The notes beneath the pieces were generated by a model. That model had not been told where the DNA came from, ran no database searches, and saw nothing but the letters and a program-made list of their open reading frames with translations. Shown here piece by piece: positions 26,701 to 38,700 of a stretch of 64,000 bases of DNA. This DNA comes from Bathymodiolus brooksi (taxonomy: Eukaryota; Mollusca; Bivalvia; Mytilida; Modiolidae): NCBI GenBank assembly GCA_963680875.1, contig OY804575.1, positions 107,106,505 through 107,170,504 on the forward strand, read 5' to 3'. Position numbers and translations under genes: made by a program. Each line of letters opens with the position of its first letter. Positions within the stretch are counted from its first letter, which is position 1.

Positions 26701-29700
26701 CATCTCATCCTTCTTCACTCAAGCCGACAGTTCATCAAAACAGGACTAAATGTGTTTGTAAAATCAATGTGCTTAAAAACATTTCAATCCATATTGTATT
26801 GTATTGCCTTTGTTATTTATTAGTGCTTCACAATGATAATAAAACATTGAAACTTGTTTGCCTTCTTCTCACCTTTGTTATCAACGTACACCAGAAGACA
26901 CGTGTAATTTTTCAAGGAAGTAAAACTTTTGTCAACTAAAAATCACGCTATTTCTCAGAATTGGCGTTATTTTCGGTCGAGAATAATTCTCTTCTACACT
27001 TTATTGAATCAATGCAACAAAACAGATAAACATAATCATACACACAAAAAAAAGATATCTAGAAGTTATCAGTCATTCCACAAGATTCTAAGAATTTAAC
27101 AGAAAAAAAACAGCAACAAAAACATTGAATAAGTTTAAAATCGTTACGAGAATCGAAACATGCGATGCTGGTTTTAGCTCTTCAAAATTTAGCTAGAGTT
27201 GTCTCCCTTTCGTCGTTAAAAAAAAACTACACTTCCGGTATTTTAATAGCTCCTCTTGAGTCGAACTACGGTTGACTCGAATTTTTTCCATGGTCCCATC
27301 GAATTCGAGATAACGAGTCAACTGTAATTAAGAAAGTTTCCATATTTTTTCATTAATAATAGAGCAGATTAATCTATAAAATGTGTTCATGCCACGATAT
27401 AGCTGAAATACTGTTAAAGTTGGCATTAAACACCAACCAATCAATCCATCAATAATTACAATCAATTATTAAAAGGTTCATACTATACTTATAGTTACTG
27501 TACTTACAATGTTACTCAGGTTACCAGTAGCTGTTTGGTAGGCATCAAACAAAAGTCTCTCGTCTGGATCCATGGGGGGTTGAGGACTCTCTGCAGCACC
27601 AGAATCATCTTTTTTGCCACCTTTCTTATCCTTTTTGTTGGCCCCAGCTGCGGCTGCTTTAGCATCTGGATCAGGTGATACAGGTCTACGGGGCACCAGT
27701 GGGATTCTGTAAGAACATTATCACAGTGTCAGAATTATTATTATTATAATAATTATTATAATTATTTCAGTATATAATGTTAAATAAAATTTATGGTTGG
27801 GGATGGATGGTTTGTTAATGATTACAGATTTAATGAGAAAGAGGTTTCAAATTTTTATATAAAAGCAATTATTTTCTCAATAAATTTAATATGACAGGAT
27901 TTATGTAAACATTAAAGAAAAAGCATGTGAAACTCTGGTCAAAATTAAAGCTTGAGAGGAAAAGTAATTTTTGTTGTTGTTCCTCATAAAAATAAGTCAA
28001 GAATTTATGAACATGTAGCGATGTACTTGTGGACAATTTGGGACATGTTGATCTTTTGGGTATTTGGACGCTCTCTTGTGATTTTGGATACTGTTTCCGA
28101 GGCGGCAGGTTTAAAGAGGATGATTATATGATAGGTCTGCTTTGTATATATATTGTTTTATGTTAGATATAAGTGGAAGTTATCCAATTAAATAATATTA
28201 AAGTTAGGAGTGTCATAAACAAATGAGTGATTTCTTCTTCAATCAAGAGTAAATACCTTTTCTTGTCTCCATCGTCTGCAGGAGGTTGTTCTGGTTCAGG
28301 TTTCTTCTCCTTACTTTTATCTCTTTTTTTAGCAGATGGCGTTCTTGATTTTCTTTCCTTTGGTGATTGTGACCTCTTTTTTGCTGAGGATGACCTACTC
28401 CCTTTTGGAGATTTAGGTGACTGTGATCTAGAACTCTCTCCAGATTTTGGTCTTGATGGAGGAGCAGAACCTTGCTCACTTGTTGGTAATTCTGGGGGTG
28501 GTGGTCTTTCTACTGGAAGCTTAAATCATAATGGTTCTAATTTATCTTCAGATTTTAATAATTAAAATTCTTTTTACTGGAAGTTTACATTACAAAGGTT
28601 CTAAAATATCTTCAGATTTTAATCATTAAAATTCTTTCTACTGGAAGTTTAAATTATAAAGGCTCTAAATTATTTTCAGACTTTAATAATTAAAATGTGA
28701 TTCTAAGTCTATGAATATACTTAGAGAAGAAAAATATACAGAGTTATATCAGGAAATCAATTTGTGACTAATTATGATAAAAATATTTAAACTGTGATGG
28801 TCAACAATTCCATCATTATCAACAAAACAAACAAACACCTATAACCCGATACCATTGAACACATACACACACAAAAATACAGCATATGGCTATCGCTATA
28901 TCTATTTTGTGATTTCCAACCTCTCTCACCCCTTGCCATTAAACAAAATAATCAATCAACCCCACCCCTCCCCCATATATCTATATTTTCTTCGAATAGC
29001 CCTTAACAATAATTTCTTTTTAACACCATACCTCAATTAAAGGTAATCTTGCATAATTTGTATTAAGTTCATCAGGAATCTGTCCATCCATGCCTCTATA
29101 GTAATCTTTTAACAATCGGAGAGAATCCTGATACCGATCTACTTCAGCCTGCATTTGTGTGACATAATAATTACTGAGGACACCAAATTTGTCGTCCAAC
29201 CAACTGTCACCTATTATATTTTGTCGTTCATTTTCTGCTTGAATTTTCCTTTCATCAGAAATACTCCATAACGTTTCACGCAAATCGTCTACACGTTGAT
29301 GTAACTCAGCCTTGGTTTCCTCGTCTTCCCTCATATCATCGGGTATCTCATTGTATTCCTGTGAGAGAGAAAAAATTTGATTTCAGAGAAGTAGCTTTAT
29401 TTTGAATAGTAAAAAATTTCCTCAGATATCTCATTGTATTCCTTTGACGGGAAAAAAAGTTTTATTTCAGGAAAGTAGTTTTATTTTGAATAGTAATAAA
29501 AATAAAATATTTGATTGACATATTTAAATATTGAACTATTATTTTCGTATTTTTTTGACAATTTTAAACAGTTTTTTCTATATTTATTTCTTTATTAAAG
29601 ATAACTCAAGATGGCAAATCATAACCGTAGCAAAATTTGGCTATCCTGTTTAGGCCCTTTGGTTTTATTGCTCCCAAAACTTTAAATTATTTGGCTTTCC

Positions 29701-32700
29701 AATCTTTCGATTTTGAGCGTACCTGATGAAGGTTATTCCAGAAAAGTGTAGTGCACATTAAATTTGACATCTACGTTTTTATTCCAGATTTTAATCTATT
29801 TATTATTATTTTCCAAGTCAATCGTTTTAATTTGATAAAATAGCTGTAATTCCAAAGATTTTGCATTCAATTTGTCAAATTTTGTTGTTGTGATTTTCAC
29901 ATTTCGATGAATTTGTTTCTTTTCTGTCAGTCTATAACTGCATAAATAGACATGTTCTAATTGTTTTACTGGTCAATTTTGACCAATAACACACCCTGTT
30001 AAATACTGATTTATACTTTTTCGAAAATGCAGCTTAAATTGTCAAATAGCAAAACATTATAAACATGCCATTAATTTGACTAGAAGGAAAACCTGGTTTT
30101 CTGTGTGGATATCAACTATGCAAATTTAATTTTAGGATGAAAACAAGTGCCGCTAAACTTTCAAAAACCAATATTCTCATAACTGGCTTATAATTTTCAC
30201 TACAAATTAATATCATAACAAATCTAAATCTAGGTCACCATCAAATTACAAACCTTTTGCCACTGAGATATATAGACTTGCTTATTGTCTGGTCTTCTAA
30301 GATATGCCATGAAGTCTTTCCTAAAATGTAATAAATATTTAGTGAGTGAGCGATTGTTGTTTAATGCCATGTGAGCAATATTTCAGCTATATAAAGGTTA
30401 AAGGTGAGAATAATATAATGTTATGATTATCATATAAATAAAATGAAAACTTTTCTCTGAAATTGTTACTTTATGTGATTATTGCAAAGGCATATAACGT
30501 GTCAACATATTTAATGAAGTTATTTTAGCTTCAAAAACCAAATTTATGGAGTTTTTCATCCACATGTAAAGTGTCAAAGTTGAAGATAAAGGGCCTTAAC
30601 TCTGATGTAAATTTGGAACCTACAAAATAATTTCAAGGAAAATAAATAAGTAGGTTATGAGAATAAATGTGGTAATGTTTGGTTAAAATTCAATCAGGTA
30701 TTATAAAAGGAGTAGTAGATTAACCCTATTGACACTATTAACTCTTTTTTTGTAGAAGTAAAACTGAGCCTTACCTGATTTGGTAGAAATAACGATATAT
30801 ACTTTCTCTTTCATCTCGTACTTTTCTGAAGACATACTTGCTGTTTGTCACATATACTTTCTCAATATCTTCCCAGTATTTTGCAAGTATTTCAGCCAAA
30901 TTCTGTAATTCATAAGTTTTTAAGTTAAATTGGAAAATTTAAATGATTCTCAGACAAAATATTATTACTACATGGTTGTGTTAATTATGAAATACAGTCT
31001 AGAGATTACTGTTTGAGCTTTGTTATTATGTTCCCTATTGTTTTTATGAATACTAATGAGATAATACTGTATCTAGATATAGACTGATGAGGGCAATGAA
31101 GCTGACTGGAATTTATTGAGGTTTAAAAATAGAATAATTTTTTTCTGTCCTGAACATATCAATGTTTATGATTTACTTGAGATGATGGTGGATTATTTCA
31201 CATTTTTTCATAAAGGTTTTTATTTTACTTATATAAATAATTAGTGATTAATTGCAGACCTACCTCATTAACCGCTAGATCAGCAAATGTCCATTCTTCT
31301 GAACCAGGTTCTGGTGGTGGGGGTCCAGTTGGTTCTTGTGGTTCAGGTTCTGGCTCTGGTTCAGGAGTTTTTCCTTTCTTCCCAGAACCTTTCTTGCCTT
31401 TCGGAGAACCAGCTGCAATACAGTAAAGAAATGTTTACTATTTAAATCTACAATTGTGATTTATAACATAAAAAAAAATATCAAACGGCTAATTCTATAG
31501 ATTTGACAGTCTTGAGTATCTTTACACAGGTTTTCCTGTAATAGATTATGTATATGGTGCTTAACACCACTTTCAATAATATTTCAGTTATATCGTTGCG
31601 GTCATTCTATTGGTGGAGGAAACTAGAGTGCACGGAGAAAACCATTGACCTGTCGCAAGTCACTGACAAACTTTATTACATAATGTTGTATCGAGTACAC
31701 CTCGCCTGACCTGGATTTGAACTCACAGCGTTAGTGGTGAAAGGCACACTGATTGCATAGGTAGTTATAAATCCAACTACCATAAAATCACAATGGCCCC
31801 TCATCTGTAATAATAATAATAATCTGTGTAATAACTTACTCCTACTACTCTTTTTAGCACTACCAGTATCAGATTTCTTCCCACTTCCACGTTTGGGGGA
31901 TCCTGATTTGTCCCTTGTTTTCTTGTCTTTATCTTTAGGTGATTTACTTCTTGATGATCCTGGTCTAGAACCTTTCTTGCCTGAACCTATAATAAAAATG
32001 AACAATTACTAAAAATCTTTTCATAACTATCCTTTCTATAAAAAAAATCAACACGAATATAGTGTAGGGGAAATAATTCATACAACCATATTCAAATTCT
32101 AATTAAGAAATACATCATGGAAGCCAGAATGTGTTGGGAGTTTTAACATGGATTGGCAGATATTAGTATTTTATCCTGAGCCAGAAGCGAGGGATAAAAT
32201 TTACTAATATCCACCAATCCATGTTAAAACTCAAAACACATTATGGCTTCCATGACTTAGTTCGATTCTGATATGTCTAAGAGTACAAATACGGTTGTAT
32301 ACTTTGATTGGAAGACGGTAATTTATATTTACGTTTGCAGAAAATGTTGCACACAATTTATGCTGCCAATGGAAGTCAGCCACATTCAACGGCGCATGTG
32401 CTAATGAGATTATACCGAATGGATAACTCGCTCGCTTGCTAACAAAGCGAAAGAAGGAGGTCATGTTAGAATCCCATATTTATTGGTTGCGTCACCTAAA
32501 ACTGTGGAAATAGACATGCAACAACACAATTAAAAATGTATATTTCTATTTATCAAGGGATTTTCAGAAACTTTTCCAATCATTCAACATAAAAGTCATG
32601 AAAGGGGATGTCGTGGTCGTGATCATATGGTAGATGGATTTACAACTACCTGTGCAATCATTGCCTATCACCACTAAAGTTGTGAGTTTGAACTCCGCTC

Positions 32701-35700
32701 ATGGCGAGGTGTACTCAATACAACATTGTGTGATAAAGATTGCCACCAAATAACTGGAATATTGCTGAAAGTGGCTTTAAACACCATAACCTTAACCCTT
32801 AAAGTCATGAAAACATGAAAATTGATTTAATTGTTTATGTGATCCTAATTATATCTTCTGTATAAAACAATCTCACCTTTCCTTGATCCTGAAGGAGATC
32901 TTGATTTAACTTCTGGTTCTTCCTTTGGTGGTTCTGGAGGGGGAGGTGGCTGAAATAGATATTTAGGATAGTTGAATTTGGTTTTGTCAAAGTAAAAGGA
33001 ACCAACTATTTCTTAGTTCCAATCAACTGAGCATTTTAGCTATGGCAAATATTAAGCTCACAATTACAATGAACATAACATATTTATACTTCAAGTTATT
33101 GGCGAAAATTATTTATCTAAGTTTTGATTACTTCAATTACAGTATGTACATCCAAAGTCTAATATAAATTGTCAGCTATACTATCTTTTTTTTATCATTA
33201 TATAATATTTCTCATTGATAATAAGCTTTCAATTATAATTATTTTTTTCTTACATTTACTTTTTGTATCAATTAGCCAAATTAGTCTTTTTAATCCTTAT
33301 ATGGAATTATCAGTAACTACAACAAATATTTATTACCCATGAAGAATTACCAGAAAATACAAACAAAATAGAATCAGATAAACTGTGTACTTAACAAAAA
33401 AAACCAAGGGTTTTAGTAAAAATACTTTTTCCTCAAATTTGATTATTTTATAAATTTATATAATTACTAACAGCTTCCTCTTTTGGTTCTTCTACTGGTG
33501 GTATATCTGCTGTTTGTGATGACTCTGGTTGATCTTTGCCAAGAAGCTGTAACATATAAAAAATAGATTTATCTATTATAGATTATAGATTCAATTTATA
33601 TATGGCAGTAATTTGTATAATTTACCATATTCAGTGCATCTTCCAAAAGTTTTGCAAAAAAAACCCAACAAAACAACTTTGCATACTCTCATCTATCCAA
33701 AAGAGTTTGAAGTAAAGAATACTACAGACACTCAAAAGTCAGCTTCCAACCATGACCTTTACCTTGAAATCTACAACAGGGAAAGATTAAAAACAAAACT
33801 CCAATAGACAACTTTCAATTCATCAAATAGCAATATTCCAGCAGCACCAGCATATAGGGTTTACATTTCACAACTCATACATTATTCTAGGACTAGTGCC
33901 CATAACAGTCATTTTAAGGACAGAGCCCAGTTGTTGATGCAAAAGCTACTCAAACAAGGCTGTATTACTCCTAGGTTGAAGTCATTGCTGCAAAAATTCT
34001 ACGGTCATCACCACAAACTGGTTGATCGTTATTTCTCAAAAGTAGATTTTTTCCTTTCCTCTATCACAGACAAGACTTTTACCAGACATGACTATAGGAG
34101 TAACACAGTGGGTGCCTTATAAGAAGCTGTTCATCCTTCACGAGCACCTGTGTTCACTCCCAGGTTTTTGATGAAGTCTGTGTTGTTCCTCTTTTTAGTT
34201 TTCTGTGCTGTGTTTTTTGTTTTGTTTATCATTGTTCTGTGTCTTGTGTGTCCAATGTCCAATTTGATTGCCCCTTTGGTGTTCTCTTAACATTTATTTA
34301 CCCTGTTAATTGTATCTTCCAAGATTTTATCTACTTCTAAATACACAGATTTCTCTTCTTGAGAGGCATCAACTGCTTTAAGAGTACCAAACTTTGTGTA
34401 CCATTTCTCTAACTTTGGCCAGGCATCCAAAAATCCTGTGATTCTAAAAACAAAATTAAGGTACAATATATGTCAAAATATACCATATATTTCAATGTGC
34501 AAAAAAATTGATATTGTCCTCTAACACGAAGTGATATATTTTTCAGCTATTTCACAGCAATAAAAAACATAAGAGGCAATACAGATGAAGGACGGAAATA
34601 AAAGAAGTGTTCCTTAACTTTTGTTCCCCCCTTCCGAGTTCGGGATTTATTAATCTGGAGATATGCTGTCATTCATTGATCACTACAATTTGCCATTTGA
34701 GAAAGAAGTGCATTCTGGGATTGTCTTACAACATAATATCATTGGTTAGAAATAGGGTCAACAATCCCCCCTTCATTTTAATTCAAATTTTGATATACTG
34801 AAGTACAAATTAATCATGATTCATTAATTTATTTTGAATAAACATCAGTGGCAATCAAAATATACAGTTTTATTCACTTTATTCATATAATTTTTTTCTT
34901 TGTCGTGTAAATAATGGGAAAAGAACAAACCTGTGTTGAATTTGTTCCTGATCATGAGCTTGGTCAGCAACAGGAATCACCTGTTCCTGTTTCCCAACAC
35001 CAGTAGCACTGCCTTCTGGTGGAGGTTTAAATTCCTGATGGAACTGTTCATCATTTTGTACTGAATCTGAAATTATTTTTTTTTAAATTACTTACCTCAT
35101 GTTAAAGCAGTCAGTATAACACCAGTTTGTACAGGACTAGGGTTATAATTACTAAATAAATATAATAATGAAATCTAACAGTATTACCCTCTTTTGCCCT
35201 ATGAAAATGTTAGATACATAAATGCCAGTTGTGTGAACTGCATCACCACTCGACGCTATGCATCTTGTAGTGATCCAGTTTACACAACTGATTTGATATG
35301 ATACAAATGCTTGTACCAACATAATATACATAGAATGTGTATATATCAACTGATTTTGCCACCTAAACTTTGCTATAAAAAAGCTAGATATTTTTTGTAG
35401 ATTTAATGATCAGTAATTATAAATTTGACTTTGCAATATATAATAAAACATATTTATAATCTTTTTAATAATTTCATCCAAATATATAGTTTCTCTGAAA
35501 TTTTTTGCTGTAATCTTTATAATATCAGTGACACTAATTGATATTCCTATGTTCTATGTAAAAAGTAGCAGATGAGAACAATAGTTCTGGCATTCATGCT
35601 TACATGTTTTCTGGACTGGTCTGGACTGTTAAATAAATACAGTCAAATCTACCTTAAAGAGCAGCTGTATAGAAAAACATTGTCTATAAAGAGCAGTTTC

Positions 35701-38700
35701 ATTTTCTCCATTTAATGAAAAGTGCATTTAATTTTAACCTGTTTTAAAAGGGTAACTGTTCATAAAGGGCACATTTTCAGGTTCCTTCATAACCCTTAGG
35801 ATTAATATACAGATTTTACAGTATTATGCAATCAGACTGTATGTGCATGTACATGCAATAGAGTTTAAGAATTACTTGTTATTTGTCTAAACAAATGATT
35901 GATAAAAACTTACAATAACGTCCAGCAGCTCTCTTCAAACAGAGGTCATCACGTATTTCAAAGTTGATAACAACATCAATTCCACTAGCAGGCTCAGCTG
36001 GGGGAGGTGGAGGTCGAGGGTCAGGTACCAAATCTGATTTCTTCTTCCTTATTTTGTCCTTGCTTGCATCTAAAGCTCCAAATCCTGTAAGAGCTTTTTC
36101 TAGGACTTTAGCCTGGTTATAGTTTGAAGGGAAACCATCTAATATCCAACCTGTCCCTTCTGGTATATTTCTGTAAATCAAATAAGACATGAAAATGTGA
36201 TTTAAATTCTAAAAAAAAAAATTTTTTTATCTAAAAATGGTCAACATACGAAAATTTGTGAACCAGTCCCTTAAGAACCATTTTCAATAAACCTGACAAG
36301 TACAAACAACTAGGATGGAACCATACTTCTTTGTGGAGTATAAACAAATTGCAAAGTCACCTTAAATCTTAAATTTTTGTCACTTTGAAAATTACAGAAT
36401 TCTCATAATTTCTTATAGAGTTTTTCATCATTTTTTTTTTTTCCATTCATGCCAATACAATGCTGGAAAAGGATTTCAGCAAGATTTTTTTAATGTACAA
36501 TTTATCACAAGTAGAATATAACACTGATCTTCATCTAAAGGGAAAAAAACAATTTTTTTAAATTAATAAATAAAATCTTAAACAAATGCCGACATGAAGA
36601 AATTATCTGCCTTAGTATGGACAATAAAAAATAACATAACTCATTTTCTATAACATTGTGCACATGTGAGAATGATGTCAATGTATGATCAATCTAATTA
36701 ATATTAGATGTTTGTTGCATTTTTATTGCAATACACTAACATCATCCCTTTTGGTGTCATGTCAAGGGTTCATATTTTCAACTGGCCAATCAGTTATGAA
36801 CTTACCAAATTTTGAGTTATTAAAACTGAACATACATTGAGAGGTGTTGTCCGATTAGCCAATTTATGTAAGTGTCTAGCATATGATTGGATGATGAAAG
36901 ATGAATGAAAGATTACCCGACATGACCTCAATCCATATATTGTTATATGCCAGTATATTGTTAAAAATATACAAACATCTAATTTTAATTGGATTGAGGT
37001 ACTGGTAATATGACATTTGAACAAACTCACCTTATTGCCTCTACAATTATATCTACAATTACTTGATCATCTATAGGGGCTCCTCTCTTCAAATACTTTT
37101 GAGCTTTAGCACCCAGTTTTGCCTTTGGAGTCAACTGGAAAAATGAATTAGCTTAAATCAACACATCATCACTATTTTAAATCACTACCCCCCCCCCCCC
37201 CCCCCTTCTGTAATCAGGTAAGTATATGTGAATATTTCTGAATGTCAATGATCTTCAGACAAATAATTTACTATGGAATTCTCAATCTGATAAATGAGGC
37301 ATAATCTCAAACTAAATGCAAGTAGCCTGCATTTCATCAAGTACATTTTTAGAAATATAGTGAAACCTGTCTAAACCTGTCTAAACTGGACCAGTAATAA
37401 ACCTGAATCCTGTCTTAACCAAATTTTAAATAAAGTCATAATGTAGGAAATTTTTGTTAATTTAATCTGTATAACCGAACACTTGTCTATTCCGAACACA
37501 AAAACTGGTCTCAAAGAGGTTCAGTTTAGGGCAGGTATCACTGTAGTATAAATTTGACGGAATGGGAAGTCTATAAAGCAAACATATTACAGTATTTTTT
37601 TATTACAACATATAGCGTGGTACTTTTCAAATATTGATTCCTAAAAAAATAACTAAACATTTAAATATTCATGATAATATCTTTTAGCATTGTTTAAGTT
37701 CAAAGTTCAGGCAAATCTTCTTGAAGCTCTGAATATGTTAAGAATACATTAGACTCATCCAGGCATTTACAAGAATATACAGGCAAGCTATTTTATGAAA
37801 ACTTAACCTGGATAAATATTATCTTTATATTATACCTGGATGTGCCATAAGCAAGAGTAATATTACCAATAGAACATTTACACATTTCCAACTTTGATTC
37901 TAAAATTATACATATTACAGGAGTTATTTCCCTTTAAGACAGACATAAGGGTCCCCTTTCATGCAAAGTTCAATGAAAATAATATATATCTTTTCACATA
38001 ATCTGTTCAAAATTTTAAAGTTTTAACAAAGTCAGTAGACCATGAAAATAAGGTCATGGTCAGGTGGCATATATCTGGCTGAAATGTATACACCATGATC
38101 AATCTGTGGACCGAATATAATGAACCTAGGTTGTAAGGTAATGGAGACTGATAAAAACGTATCATTTTAGAATCAAATTAGGAATGTACAAAAGGTCTAT
38201 TACTGTGTTCAGGTGATTCCAATAAGCTAGACTGGACTAGCCAAAATCCATGTAAAAACAAGATGCTGCACGCTACGTTGTGCTAAGAATACCCCCACTC
38301 GTTCATTTGTTTCAAATTTGTATATATCTCAACACTCATTACCAGAAAATGGATCACAAACTAATCTGAAACATCGAGCTCTGCACAAATCATTATGAAT
38401 CCGTACAAATCATTAGTCACGTGGTAAACAGGAAGTAGATGTGCAGTAAACCTGGAAAGGGGAGACACGGTACAATTCACCATGCAAAAGCCATATATCA
38501 AATATAAAATCATTTCTTCCAGTAGAAGCTGAGATATCTGTTACAAAAGTTTTTATTACTGCAAACATGAAAAATTCTAAGTCGCACTGTAAACAGGAAG
38601 TAGATGTGCGGTAAACCTGGAAAGGGGAGACACAGTACAAGTCACCATGCCAAAGCCATATATCAAATATAAAATCATTTCTTCCAGTAGAAGTTGAGAT

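Larger units (their letters stand above)
24174..26749 (+). pseudogene. pogo/Tigger transposase, frameshifted and split by an insertion
   Basis: N-terminal part (24174-24515) has a psq/CENP-B helix-turn-helix, with [20 protein letters not shown] as its core. The frame then slips by one in an A-run near 24500, and the next piece continues to 24610. After the insert the DDE domain runs 25458-26191: NADETWLFF (Asp codon 25713), VDNCPAH (Asp codon 26028) and MDQGVI (Asp codon 26121), so DD30D spacing. A second one-base slip in an A-run near 26175 precedes the acidic C-terminal part ending at 26749. The catalytic triad survives but the gene is not intact. Both slips are in homopolymers, so an assembly error is possible for those; the insertion is real disruption. 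Confidence 0.88.
23560..27324 (+). mobile_element. pogo/Tigger-type DNA transposon, TA-flanked, interrupted
   Basis: Termini CAGTTGACTC... and ...GAGTCAACTG are inverted copies flanked by TA on both sides (23558-23559; 27325-27326), as in the Tc1/mariner-pogo group. Subterminal GAGTCGAA-type motifs repeat at both ends. The interior encodes a CENP-B-like helix-turn-helix and a DDE transposase (24174-26749). An ~850 bp retroelement fragment splits the gene. Confidence 0.9.
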
